A DNA stretch of 64,000 bases from the NCBI RefSeq assembly GCF_001429785.1, contig NZ_LMJF01000011.1:244385-308384 (forward strand). The letters run 5' to 3'. The DNA is from Lysobacter sp. Root916 (GTDB taxonomy: Bacteria; Pseudomonadota; Gammaproteobacteria; Xanthomonadales; Xanthomonadaceae). A program made the translations under genes and the position numbers. How positions within the stretch are numbered: the stretch's first letter is position 1; every line of letters starts with the position of its first letter. Positions 45,908 to 54,971 of the stretch are shown one piece after another. The notes beneath the pieces are model-generated. The model ran no database searches. It saw only the letters and a program-made list of their open reading frames with translations, and had not been told where the DNA came from.

Positions 45908-47782
45908 TCAGTAGGCGTTCGCGTTCGGACTGAAACGCACGTTGACGGTCACGTCCACGCAGGCGTTGACCGGCAGGTTCACTCCCGCGATCGCCACCGA
46001 GGTGTCGCCCAGGTTGCCGCCGGTGGCCGGGCAGCTGCCGCCGCCCGAGCCCACGCAGGCCCACGGCCCGGTCAGGGTCACGCCGCTGGGCAGCGGATCG
46101 CTGATGGTGGCGCCGTTGGCGCCGTCGGGCCCGGTCGGGTTGCAGGCCTGGATCGTGTACGTGGCGATATCGCCGGGCGTGTAGGTGGTGACGTTGCCGG
46201 GCTGGGTCTTGGTGATGGTGAGATCGGCGCACATCGGATCGACCGTGGCGCTGGCGCTGTTGTTGGCGCTGCCGCCCGGCACGGGAGTGGTGAAACCTGC
46301 CTGTGCCGCCACGCCTTCGCCCAGCGGCGCATTGGTCGCGATCGAGGCGTTGTTGGTGATCACGGCGCATTGGGCCGCGCCCAGGGTCGCGTTGATGGTG
46401 TAGGTAACCGTGCCGCCCGCGACGCCGCCGGTGCCGGCCGGCAGGGTCGCGCTGCCGGAGATCGCGCCGCTGCCGCTGGCGGCCGAACACACGCCGCCGT
46501 TGCTGCCCGCGCAGGTCCAACTGGTGAAGGTCAGGCCCGCCGGCACGGCATCGGTGATCGTCGCGATCGCATCGTGCGCGGTGGTATCGCCGACCGTGGG
46601 CTTGGCGGTGTTGTTGGTGTAAGCGACGGTGAATTGGGTGGTGCCGCCCGCGGGCGGGGTGGCGTTGCCGCTGTTGGTCTTGGTGGTGCGCAGGTCGACG
46701 TCGTTGTCGAGGATGGTGAGCGTGGCGGTGTTCTGCACCGTGGCGCTGCCGCAGGAGGTGGTCGAGGCCAGGGTGTAGGCGGCGGCGTTGGGCAGCACCT
46801 GCACCAGCACGGTCTCGTTGTTCTCGATCACGCCGTCGTCGATGATGGTGATCGGGATCGGGAAGCGGTTGTCGTCGTAGGTGCCGGCGGGAATCGTCAC
46901 GTTCACGTTGCCGCCGTTGATGAGGTAATCGCCGCCTGCGGTTGCGGTGCCGCCGGTGACGTTGACCAGCACGGTGATGCCGCCGGCCGGCACGGTGCCG
47001 GTGATGCGGATGGTCGGCAGCGAGGGCACGGCCTGGGCTTCGCGGGTGGTGTAGCTGACCGGATCGAATTCCAGATACGGGCGCAGGGTGACCTGGATGT
47101 CGTCGAGGAAGTTGCCCGCGGCGCCGCCGCCGACGGCCTGGAAGCCGAAGTTGTGGTTACCACTGGTGCCGTTCCAGTTGAAGCTGCCCGAGTAGTCGGC
47201 CCAGCCGTTGCCGCCGGCGGCCACGGTGCAGCTGATGTTGTCGACGTTGCCGCTGTCCACGCAGACCGGAATGCCGCCGGCCACGGTCGTGCTCGACAGC
47301 ACCGCGACCGTGTTGGCCGTGCTGTCGATGTTGAAGTTCATGACGTCGGGCGTGATGTTGCTGTTGCGGCCGCGGTGGCTGAGCCGCCAATCCACGCGCT
47401 CGCCATTGGTGAGGCAGATGGTCTGCGACAGGCGCGAGGGGGTGTAGGCGTTGAGCTCGGCGTGCTGGTCGCCGGCGCGCGGCGGCACGCTGCTGAAGGC
47501 GGGGCCGCGCCAGATCTCGACCGGGCCGTTGATGCTGGCGCCGTTGGTGACGCCGGCCAGGGAGCAACTGCCGGTGGCGAGATTGCTGGGGTGGTCGGTG
47601 GCCCAGCCCGGAACCAGGCCGACCGGCAGGATCAGGAAGCAGTTGCTGCCGGTCAGCGCCGGCTGCTCGAACCCCAGATTGACGAAGGTGCGCTGGACCT
47701 GCGCGCTGGCGTCGGGTGCGAACGCCGCCGCGGCCACGGCCAAGCCCAATGCGCCGAGCCGGCGCGTTGCGTGATCCAGCAT
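45908..47782 (-). CDS. Large secreted protein with Calx-beta-like and DUF11 domains
   Basis: A 624-residue exported protein. AAGGAGG lies upstream of its ATG, and the signal peptide ends near DASAQ (about 28). Residues about 29-230 form a beta domain; about 240-360 is Calx-beta-like (AGTYDDNRFPIPITIIDDG). Two DUF11-type domains follow, opening VDLRTTKTNSG and ADLTITKTQPG. It ends NVRFSPNANAY at the stop. It follows the 48006-50018 gene on the same strand; the two share this final signature but not the Asn-Val-Gln ending of the 4788-14574 array. Confidence 0.85.
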   Translation of the reverse strand: MLDHATRRLGALGLAVAAAAFAPDASAQVQRTFVNLGFEQPALTGSNCFLILPVGLVPGWATDHPSNLATGSCSLAGVTNGASINGPVEIWRGPAFSSVPPRAGDQHAELNAYTPSRLSQTICLTNGERVDWRLSHRGRNSNITPDVMNFNIDSTANTVAVLSSTTVAGGIPVCVDSGNVDNISCTVAAGGNGWADYSGSFNWNGTSGNHNFGFQAVGGGAAGNFLDDIQVTLRPYLEFDPVSYTTREAQAVPSLPTIRITGTVPAGGITVLVNVTGGTATAGGDYLINGGNVNVTIPAGTYDDNRFPIPITIIDDGVIENNETVLVQVLPNAAAYTLASTTSCGSATVQNTATLTILDNDVDLRTTKTNSGNATPPAGGTTQFTVAYTNNTAKPTVGDTTAHDAIATITDAVPAGLTFTSWTCAGSNGGVCSAASGSGAISGSATLPAGTGGVAGGTVTYTINATLGAAQCAVITNNASIATNAPLGEGVAAQAGFTTPVPGGSANNSASATVDPMCADLTITKTQPGNVTTYTPGDIATYTIQACNPTGPDGANGATISDPLPSGVTLTGPWACVGSGGGSCPATGGNLGDTSVAIAGVNLPVNACVDVTVNVRFSPNANAY

Positions 47783-48005
47783 TCCCCTTCCTCCTTGAAC
47801 CCGGCGCCAGGGCGCTGGTGCCGGCGATGCGAATCTGCAGCGGCCGTCGTCAGCTCCGGTGCGCGGGGCGCTCTCGGGGATTACGCGGCTGCGGCCACGG
47901 CACGGCCATCCACGGCCGCCGTTCCGTAGCGTACTGCCTCAACGCAATTTACGCATTTCTTGTTCAAGGGGAGTGGTGGATCGCATGTAAACCGTGTCTG
48001 GGTGC

Positions 48006-50018
48006 TCAGTACTCGCTCGCATTCGGGCTGAAACGGACCGGCACGCTGACCGTCACGCAGGCGCCGACCGGCAGGTTGACCCCGGCCACGTTCACCGCGC
48101 TGTCGTTGACCGCGCCGCCGCCGGCCGGACAGGCCCCGCCGCCGCTGCCGCTGCAGCTCCAGGGCCCGGTCAGGCGCACGCCGCTGGGCAGCGGATCGCT
48201 GATGCTGGCGCCGCTGGCGGCGTCCGGGCCCGCGTTGTTGCAGGCCTGCAGGGTGTAGGTGCTGCTGGCGCCCGGGGTGAACGCGGTGGCGCCGCCGACT
48301 TCGGACTTGCTGATCGCCAGGTCGGTGACGATCGGGCGGTTGTTGTAGGTGCAGGTGATGTCGGCGCGCGCGCGCAACGCGCTGCTCGGCACGGTCAGCA
48401 CCGCGCCGGCGAGGCTGCCGAAGCTGGCCGGGTTGCCGGTGACCGCGGCATTGGCGTCGCTGCAGCTGGCGCCGGTCAGCAGCCAGCCGGCCGGCACGGT
48501 CTCGGTGATGGTGACCGCGCTCGCGGTCGAGCTGACGTTGGCGGTGGCCGAGGTCGCTAGCGTCGCCGACGCGGTGGTGGTCACCGAGAACGCCGCGCTG
48601 CCCAGGTTGGTCGCGGTGAAGTTGAAGGTGCCCGTGCGGGTCTGACTGATTTTGCCCACGCGCACGGTGGGGATCAGCGCCGGCAGGACGATGCGGTAGT
48701 CCTCGACTTCGCCGTCGGTCGACACGCCGGTGGGGTCGGCGACCGCGGCCAGGGTCGGTGCCAGGCGCAGGCGCAGATAGCTGGTGGTCTGGGCGACGTA
48801 GCCGCTGGGCAGGGTCCAGGTCAAGGCGACCGTGTTGCTGCCGGCCGCGCAGGTCGCGGCATTGGAGGCTTCGCCGGCGTCGAAGCTGCCGTTGCCGTTG
48901 AAGTCGATCCAGCCGCGCACGCGCGCCGGGCCGACGCAGGCGACGTTGGCGATGCTGTAGGTGCCGCCCGGCAAGGCATTGGGCGCGGCCACGTTGGCGT
49001 AGCCCGCGCCCAGCGGGCCGGTGGTCTTGGGCAGGGCATCGACGTCGCTGCCGCCGATCGCGCCGGTGGCGTCGGCGTCGGGCTGCACGGTCGCGCCCAG
49101 GCGCGCGCTGTAGATCAGGGTCGCCAGGTTGGCCGGGTTGTTGAAGTTGACGCCGTTGCTGGCGACGCCGCCGGTCCAGGCCGAATTGAGCACGTGCGCG
49201 GCGATGCCGTAGCTGGCCGGGATCGCCTCGGAGAATTCCAGTTCCAGCACCGCGCCCACCGCGACCGCCGAGATGCCGCCGCCGCGCGCGATCACGCGCG
49301 CGCCGGTGGCGCCGTCGACGAAGCCGACCAGCGACGGGCCGCCGCGCAGGCTGGCGGTGGCGTTGCTTTCGCAACTGGCCTGCGGCGCGGTCGGGCCGTT
49401 GAAGCGCACTTCCTGCGGGGTGCCGGCGATCACGTTGACCGTGCTGGCGCTGCCGCATTGTGAGATCTGGTCGATCACGCGCAGGGTGCCGCCGTTGGTC
49501 AGGCGCGCGGCTACGTACTCGTTGCCGCCGCTGGCTTCGGCGTCGGCGAACACCAGGCCGGTCAGCGCGAAGGGGGCGCCGCCCAGGGTCGCCGAACAGT
49601 TGAAGTTGAACTCGACCGTGGCGCTGTTGTTGACGCGCAGGCCCACCGACAAGGTGTTGGGATTGGCGCCGGTGCCGGGCTGGTTGCCGCCGATGTTGTA
49701 CAGCTCGTCCAGGCCGTCGCCCTGCCAGCTGCCGGGCGTGTACACGAACAGGCCCGGGGTGCCGGCGGTCGTGGTCGCGTTGGACAGGGTGCAGGTGATG
49801 TCGAGCCGGTTGGCCGCGGTCGCCGGCGAGCCGATGTTGAAGCCGCGGGTGATGGTGGCGCCGTTGTAGACGTCCTGGCCGTTGTTGCCCCAGTCGACCC
49901 AGAAGATGCGCGAGCGGTGCAGGCCGCTGCCGCCGCTGGCGAACTGGGCGTGGGCGTAATGCGGGAGCAGCGCGGCGCAGGCCAGCGCCAGCGTGGTAGC
50001 CAGGCGTATCGCGTTCAA
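48006..50018 (-). CDS. Large secreted protein with GEVEDY and DUF11 domains
   Basis: A 670-residue exported protein. No ATG fits; TTG at 50018 begins the signal peptide, which ends near YAHAQ (about 25), with GGGGA upstream. A beta domain (about 26-330) is followed by a segment containing GWIDFNGNGSFDAGE and ending in the GEVEDY motif (about 435-445), common in large surface proteins. A prealbumin-like repeat and a DUF11 domain complete it, and it ends PVRFSPNASEY. A Clp/CRP-like site lies about 70 bases upstream of the start. Confidence 0.85.
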   Translation of the reverse strand: MNAIRLATTLALACAALLPHYAHAQFASGGSGLHRSRIFWVDWGNNGQDVYNGATITRGFNIGSPATAANRLDITCTLSNATTTAGTPGLFVYTPGSWQGDGLDELYNIGGNQPGTGANPNTLSVGLRVNNSATVEFNFNCSATLGGAPFALTGLVFADAEASGGNEYVAARLTNGGTLRVIDQISQCGSASTVNVIAGTPQEVRFNGPTAPQASCESNATASLRGGPSLVGFVDGATGARVIARGGGISAVAVGAVLELEFSEAIPASYGIAAHVLNSAWTGGVASNGVNFNNPANLATLIYSARLGATVQPDADATGAIGGSDVDALPKTTGPLGAGYANVAAPNALPGGTYSIANVACVGPARVRGWIDFNGNGSFDAGEASNAATCAAGSNTVALTWTLPSGYVAQTTSYLRLRLAPTLAAVADPTGVSTDGEVEDYRIVLPALIPTVRVGKISQTRTGTFNFTATNLGSAAFSVTTTASATLATSATANVSSTASAVTITETVPAGWLLTGASCSDANAAVTGNPASFGSLAGAVLTVPSSALRARADITCTYNNRPIVTDLAISKSEVGGATAFTPGASSTYTLQACNNAGPDAASGASISDPLPSGVRLTGPWSCSGSGGGACPAGGGAVNDSAVNVAGVNLPVGACVTVSVPVRFSPNASEY

Positions 50019-50086
50019 GAGGGTCCCCGATGGATGCGGACGGACCCTTAGGCGCCTCTACGGGCGGATAAGCTGGCTCAGCGCTT

Positions 50087-50102
50087 AGTGACGCAAGTCA
50101 CA
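50087..50102 (-). promoter_or_regulatory. CRP/Clp-type binding site
   Basis: AGTGA-CGCAAG-TCACA matches 9 of the 10 defined bases of the TGTGA-N6-TCACA consensus. It ends about 69 bases before the TTG start of the secreted protein gene. In xanthomonads the homologue Clp controls extracellular products (established knowledge); its action here is inference. Confidence 0.55.
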
Positions 50103-50167
50103 CGGCCCGTTCAGGTTCGCACTGTAACGGGTATTTTGTGTGCCTGAAAGCGTTTTAAGTGTGCCAG

Positions 50168-51550
50168 TTATGTGCCAGGTTGGGCGTAGCTCTTGAGCAG
50201 TGCATAGGCCGCGCGCAAACCCTGCGCCTCGCCGCCGGCGGGCCGGCCGGCGCGATCGGCGTCGTTCCAGCTGTATACGTCCAGGTGCGCCCAGGGCAGG
50301 GCGGCCGGCACGAAGCGCTCCAGATACAGCGCCGCGGTGACCGAGCCGGCCATCTTCGAGGGCCCGCCGTTGGCGATGTCGGCGATCGCGCTGGTGAGGT
50401 AGCGCAGGTAGGGGCGCCACAGCGGCATGCGCCACAGCGGGTCGCGCTGCTGTTGGGCGGCGTCGAGCCAGCGCTGGGCCAGGGCGTCGTTGTTGCTGTA
50501 GAGCGCGGGCAGGTCCGGGCCCAGCGCGATCCGCGCCGCGCCGGTCAGGGTGGCGAAGTCCAGCACCAGCGCAGGCGACAGTTCGCCGGCGTGGGTCAGC
50601 GCGTCGCACAGCACCACGCGGCCTTCGGCGTCGGTGTTGTCGATCTCCACGCTGATGCCCTGGCGGGTGGCGATGACTTCGCCCGGGCGGAACGCGTCCG
50701 GGCCGATCGCGTTCTCCACCGCCGGCACCAACAGGGTGATGCGCAGCGGCAGCTTGCGCGCCATCACCAGCTCGGCCAGGGCGATCGCGTGCGCGGCGCC
50801 GCCCATGTCCTTCTTCATGTTGCGCATGCCGTCGGCCGGCTTGAGGTCGAGACCGCCGGTGTCGAAGCACACGCCCTTGCCGACCAGGGCGATGTGCGGA
50901 TGCGCCGCGTCGCCCCAGCTCAAGCGGATCAGGCGAGGCGCGCGGTGCGAAGCGCGGCCGACCGCGTGGATCGCGGGGAAGTTCTGGCTGAGCAGCTCGT
51001 CGCCGACCACTGCGTCGATCTTGGCGCCGTGGCGCTGCGCGATCTCGCGCGCGATCGCTTCCAACTGCTCCGGGCCCATGTGCTCGGTCGGGGTGTTGAT
51101 CAGATCGCGCACGCGCAGGCAGGCGGCGATCACAGCGTCGGTCTCGCCGTCGGCCTGCTCGACCAGCAACTGCGCCGGCGCGCGCGGCGGCTGCTTGTAG
51201 CGGCTGAAGCGGTAGCTGCCCAAGCCCCAGCCCAGGCGCAGCGCGGCCAGGGTGGCGGCGTCGTGCGCGCCGGCGATGCGCCAAGCCTGCGCCGGCAAGC
51301 CGAACGGCGCGTGGCCGTAGGAATACGGATCCAGCGCATCGCCGATGCCCAGCACCGCGCCGCCCAGGCCACCGTCGGCGCCCGGCAGGACGAGCAAGGT
51401 GCCGGCCGCGGCTTCGTAGCCCTGCGCCGTCACCCAGGCCGCGCTGCCCGCCAGCAGGGTCGCGCGCCAGGCGGCGAAGTCGGCGCGCGTCACCAGATGC
51501 AGCGGCAGCGCATCGGCGGCGGAATCGGTAAAACCCAGGGGCAGGTTCAT
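50168..51550 (-). CDS. Leucyl aminopeptidase family (M17) peptidase
   Basis: A 460-residue metallopeptidase that removes N-terminal amino acids. The C-terminal M17 domain has GKGVCFDTGGLDLKP and MKKDMGGAAHA with metal-binding Lys/Asp residues, and the NTDAEGR signature. The N-terminal domain is shorter and more divergent than in PepA. The ATG at 51550 overlaps the stop of the HAD gene by 4 bases. The open frame extends much further upstream but overlaps that gene. Confidence 0.92.
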   Translation of the reverse strand: MNLPLGFTDSAADALPLHLVTRADFAAWRATLLAGSAAWVTAQGYEAAAGTLLVLPGADGGLGGAVLGIGDALDPYSYGHAPFGLPAQAWRIAGAHDAATLAALRLGWGLGSYRFSRYKQPPRAPAQLLVEQADGETDAVIAACLRVRDLINTPTEHMGPEQLEAIAREIAQRHGAKIDAVVGDELLSQNFPAIHAVGRASHRAPRLIRLSWGDAAHPHIALVGKGVCFDTGGLDLKPADGMRNMKKDMGGAAHAIALAELVMARKLPLRITLLVPAVENAIGPDAFRPGEVIATRQGISVEIDNTDAEGRVVLCDALTHAGELSPALVLDFATLTGAARIALGPDLPALYSNNDALAQRWLDAAQQQRDPLWRMPLWRPYLRYLTSAIADIANGGPSKMAGSVTAALYLERFVPAALPWAHLDVYSWNDADRAGRPAGGEAQGLRAAYALLKSYAQPGT

Positions 51551-52278
51551 GCGGCGGCGGTATCCGGAGTCTGGGCCGCGTCCAGCCAATCGGCGAGCGC
51601 GGCGAGGGTGTCGAATTCGAGGTCGGGGCGCAGGCCGGCGTGAGGCCACTCGCGCCGTTGTCCGGCGTCGTCGACGCGGTTGATCCAGCAACTGCGCAGT
51701 CCGGCGCGATGCGCGCCGACCACGTCCATTTCGATGTCGTCGCCCACGTGCAGCACGGCCTGCGGTTCGCAATCCAGGCGCGCGCAGGCGGCGTGGAAGA
51801 TGCTCGCCGCCGGCTTGGCTTCGCCGTGTTCGCGTGCGCCCAGCTGGAAGCGGAACAGATGCATCAGGCCGATCCGCTGCAGGTCGGCATTGCCGTTGCT
51901 GAGCGCGGCCAGCGGCACGCGCGCGGCCAGGCGTTCCAGCGCGTCCACCGAATCGTCGTAATGCTCCACCTCGCAGCGCGCGTTGAAGAACACCTCGAAC
52001 GCGGGCGCGACCAGGCCCAGGTCGTCGCCGGAATCGCGCAGCATGCGTTCCAGGGTCAGTTTGCGCTGATGGGTGAAGTCGTGCGCCAGGTGCGGATGCT
52101 CGGCGGCGATCTGGTCGCGCAGGCGGCGCATGGCCTCGGCCGGCCAACGCTGCGCGGTGCGCGGCGCATGCTCGCGCAGCCATTCGCCCAGCGCGCGTTC
52201 GGCGCGGATCATGACCGGAGCGATCGGCCAGAGGGTGTCGTCTAGGTCGAGGGTGATGGCGCGGACGGGGAAAGTCAT
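51547..52278 (-). CDS. HAD-superfamily hydrolase (YigB-like)
   Basis: A 243-residue phosphatase-like protein with motif I LDLDDTLWP (about 9-17), motif II ALSNGNADL, the motif III Lys in GEAKPAASIF, and motif IV HVGDDIEMDVVGA. It resembles YigB-type FMN and sugar-phosphate phosphatases, but the substrate is inferred. It is translationally coupled to the aminopeptidase gene. Confidence 0.88.
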   Translation of the reverse strand: MTFPVRAITLDLDDTLWPIAPVMIRAERALGEWLREHAPRTAQRWPAEAMRRLRDQIAAEHPHLAHDFTHQRKLTLERMLRDSGDDLGLVAPAFEVFFNARCEVEHYDDSVDALERLAARVPLAALSNGNADLQRIGLMHLFRFQLGAREHGEAKPAASIFHAACARLDCEPQAVLHVGDDIEMDVVGAHRAGLRSCWINRVDDAGQRREWPHAGLRPDLEFDTLAALADWLDAAQTPDTAAA

Positions 52279-52362
52279 CGCACTATTTTAGCGCGTAAAG
52301 CCCACGCTACCGCGGCATTCCCGCGCGAAACGCCTAGGGGTTTTCACTCAGGCGTCGGGGCC

Positions 52363-53490
52363 TCACTCCAGCAGCTTGGACCACTTCTCCAAACCCTCGA
52401 TCCGCGCCAGCACCAACTTCACGCAGACCAGCATCGGCACGGCCAGCAGCAGGCCGACGATGCCCCACAGCCAGCCGAAGAACATCAGCGCCAGGATCAG
52501 GATCAGCGGCGACAGCCGCATGCGCCGGCCCAGCACGATCGGGGTCACGATCTGGCCCTCGATGGTGTGCAGCAGCAGGTAGAGGCCGGCCGGCAGCAGC
52601 GCGCGCCAGGCCTCGTCGAAGGCGACGAAGCCCATCAGCAGCATGGTCACCATGCCGATCAGCGGGCCCACATAGGGCGCGAAGTTGAGGATCGCGGCCA
52701 TCGTGCCCCACAGCAGCGCCTCCGGCAGCGGCACGCCCAGCCAGAACAGCGTGCCGGCCAGGGCCAGGCCCAGCGCGGTGTTGATCACGCTGATGGTGAG
52801 CACGTAGCGCGAAATCTCGCGCTCGATCGATTGCAGGATGTCGACGGTGATCTTGCGTTCGCGCAGGCCGGGCAGCAGGCCGATCGCGTTGCGTTGCAGG
52901 CTTTCGCCGTAGACCATGAAGAAGAACGTCAGCAGCACCACCGCCAGCACCGAGGCCACGTACTTGGGCGTGGAGGTCAGCGATTTGTAGGGGTCGTTGA
53001 GCTCGGTCTTGACCACCTGCACCGGCTTGGCCGTGCTCTCGCCGCCGGCGGCACGCGCGATGTTCTGCGCGGCGCGGTTGGCTTCCTGCATCGGCTTGGT
53101 CATCTCGCGCAGCTTGGGCGCGAGCTGCTTCATCTCGCGCGGCACCTGCCGCACCCATTCGCCGGCCGGTTCGATCAACTGGTTGGCCAGCAGCCCGGCC
53201 GCCGCCAGCCCGCCGATCAGCACCAGCAGGGCCGCGGCGAAGCGCGGCAGCCACAGCTTGCGCAGCCCGCGGATGATGGGGTTGCCGATCAGGGCGAAGA
53301 AGGCCGCCAACAGCACCGGCAGGATCAGCGCCTGCGCCGCCCACAGGGTCGCGCCCACCGCCAGCGCCGCCAGCACCACCACCGACACGGGCGCGCGTGG
53401 GCGCGGCGGCGTCGGGGTTTGCGCTTCGTCGTCGGCCGGCGCGGGCGCGTCGGGTGAGGCGGTGGATTCGTGCTCGGCGGACGCGTTCAA
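52363..53490 (-). CDS. AI-2E/PerM-family membrane protein
   Basis: A 375-residue polytopic protein. A Pro/Ala-rich cytoplasmic start (about 1-35) is followed by about seven to eight helices and a long loop. Conserved parts include FMVYGESLQRN, NFAPYVGPLIG and LHTIEGQIVTPIVLGRRM near the C-terminal half. Members are variously proposed as AI-2 exporters or Na+/H+ antiporters; the substrate cannot be told. It begins at TTG 53490, overlapping the upstream gene's TGA (TTGA), which points to coupled translation. Confidence 0.88.
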   Translation of the reverse strand: MNASAEHESTASPDAPAPADDEAQTPTPPRPRAPVSVVVLAALAVGATLWAAQALILPVLLAAFFALIGNPIIRGLRKLWLPRFAAALLVLIGGLAAAGLLANQLIEPAGEWVRQVPREMKQLAPKLREMTKPMQEANRAAQNIARAAGGESTAKPVQVVKTELNDPYKSLTSTPKYVASVLAVVLLTFFFMVYGESLQRNAIGLLPGLRERKITVDILQSIEREISRYVLTISVINTALGLALAGTLFWLGVPLPEALLWGTMAAILNFAPYVGPLIGMVTMLLMGFVAFDEAWRALLPAGLYLLLHTIEGQIVTPIVLGRRMRLSPLILILALMFFGWLWGIVGLLLAVPMLVCVKLVLARIEGLEKWSKLLE

Positions 53491-53891
53491 AAGTCGATGG
53501 GATCGGCGGCGGAACGCACAGCTTGCACGGTCGCCTCGGCGCGCGCCACGACCGCGTCCTCGCCTTCCTCGATCGCCGCCGCGACGGTCTGGGTGTTGTC
53601 GGCCGCGCGCTCGGCCTGACTCGCGGCGACGCCGGCGCTGCCGCCGGCGAACAGGCTGGACAGCATCGACACCATCTGCATCATGCCGCCGCTCTTGGCC
53701 GCCACCCGCAGCGGTTCGGCGCGACCGACCGCGAAGCCGCTGACCAGGCCGGCGATCACGATGCGTCCGGGTGTCCAGGCTTCGCGCCAGGAATGCTGGA
53801 CCTGGCGCAGGTTCGCCACCAATCGGCGTTCCTGCGCTTCGACCACGTCTTCGGCCTGGTGCACCTTGGCGATCAGCTGTTCGAAACTCAC
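53487..53891 (-). CDS. Small protein with possible membrane segment, unknown function
   Basis: A 134-residue protein starting at GTG 53891. A longer TTG start at 53909 is possible but less likely. It has a helical N-terminus (VSFEQLIAKVHQAEDVVEAQ), then a mildly hydrophobic segment (GRIVIAGLVSGFAVG, about 42-56) and Ala-rich helices. It lies between the YqjE-like gene and the permease, all on one strand. The family is not recognised. Confidence 0.7.
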   Translation of the reverse strand: MSFEQLIAKVHQAEDVVEAQERRLVANLRQVQHSWREAWTPGRIVIAGLVSGFAVGRAEPLRVAAKSGGMMQMVSMLSSLFAGGSAGVAASQAERAADNTQTVAAAIEEGEDAVVARAEATVQAVRSAADPIDF

Positions 53892-53937
53892 GGGCGTCGG
53901 GCCTCGCAATGCGATGGGTCGGAAAACCTAAGTGCGA

Positions 53938-54525
53938 TCAAGGCGGCGTCAGGTCGACGCCGCGTTCGTCCTTGCCTGCGCCGGGGCCTTCCGGCGGCCA
54001 GCGCCGCGCGGCTTCGCGCGCCGATTCCGGCGAGCCCGGCGTGGGCGTGACGTCGGCTAACTCGCCGATGCCCAGCCGCGCCAGCTGCCGGCGCGTGGCC
54101 TGCATGCGGGTGTGCTCGAAATAGCGCACCGCCTGCCACCCCGCCCAGGCCGTCACCGCCAGACTCAGCAGTGCGGTCAACAGCAGCGCCAGCGACCACG
54201 GCACGCCCAGGGTGCGGCTCAGGAACACGATCAAGGTCGCCATCAGCAGCAACCAGGCCGAACCGCCGAACGCGATCGCCACGCCCATCAGCGCCAGCGC
54301 CCGTCCCAGCGCGCTGCGCGCCAGCGAGATATCCGCCGCGACCAGACTGCGCAAGGCCTTGGCGGTATCGCCGGCCGCGCCCAATCCGGCGCGACCGGTG
54401 TCGCCGAGCTGGCGCAGCGATTCCAGCAGATCCGGCGCGGCCTGGGCCGCGGCGTCCTCCTCGCCCGCGCCCGCGTCGCCGCCGCCAGGCGGCTGCGGCG
54501 GGCGCTCGTCCCCCATGGCCTGCAT
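53938..54525 (-). CDS. YqjE/holin-like membrane protein
   Basis: A 195-residue protein with an acidic Ala/Gly-rich start, a helical region (LRSLVAADISLARSALGRAL) and two strong membrane helices (about 80-103 and 108-130). A basic/Pro-rich C-terminus follows. The plan matches YqjE of the E. coli yqjCDEK stress cluster and the holin-like superfamily. A second ATG at 54516 is possible. The YqjD-like gene lies just upstream. Confidence 0.8.
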   Translation of the reverse strand: MQAMGDERPPQPPGGGDAGAGEEDAAAQAAPDLLESLRQLGDTGRAGLGAAGDTAKALRSLVAADISLARSALGRALALMGVAIAFGGSAWLLLMATLIVFLSRTLGVPWSLALLLTALLSLAVTAWAGWQAVRYFEHTRMQATRRQLARLGIGELADVTPTPGSPESAREAARRWPPEGPGAGKDERGVDLTPP

Positions 54526-54533
54526 GCCTGGGC

Positions 54534-54896
54534 TTACTTGTCGCTGCCGCGGGCGAGCTTGGCGATGATGAAGCCGGCCGCGAAGGCCACGCCGAACGAG
54601 GCCAGCGGACGCTCGCGCACCAGCTCGGCCGCGCTTTCGATCAGATCGCGGCCCTTGTCCATCAGCACATCGACCTGCTCGCGCGCGGCGCCGCCCGCAT
54701 GCTCGGCCGCGGCGATGCCGGCCAGCGCGCCGTCGGCCAGGTCGGCCTTGACGTTGGCCTTGCCGATCTTCAGTTCGTCGCCCGCCGCGCCGGCGGCGCC
54801 GCGGATCGCCACGCCGGCGTCGGCCGCGGCTTGTTTGAGGTGCGATCCGGCTTCACCGAGGTTGGCCTTCATGGCGTCGGTCGAGGTAGGGCTCAT
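54534..54896 (-). CDS. YqjD/ElaB-type (DUF883) ribosome- and membrane-associated protein
   Basis: A 120-residue protein: amphipathic Ala-rich helices for ~85 residues, then VRERPLASFGVAFAAGFIIA, the C-terminal membrane segment typical of YqjD/ElaB/YgaM proteins. In E. coli these are stationary-phase proteins that tether ribosomes to the membrane. The spacing to the YqjE-like gene is 8 bases, supporting an operon. Confidence 0.88.
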   Translation of the reverse strand: MSPTSTDAMKANLGEAGSHLKQAAADAGVAIRGAAGAAGDELKIGKANVKADLADGALAGIAAAEHAGGAAREQVDVLMDKGRDLIESAAELVRERPLASFGVAFAAGFIIAKLARGSDK

Positions 54897-54971
54897 TGCA
54901 TTCTCCTGGGAAAAGGGCGGAACTCGTCTGCGCTGCGCGTCCCGCGATGATCGCTCATCCCCGGGTCCGCA

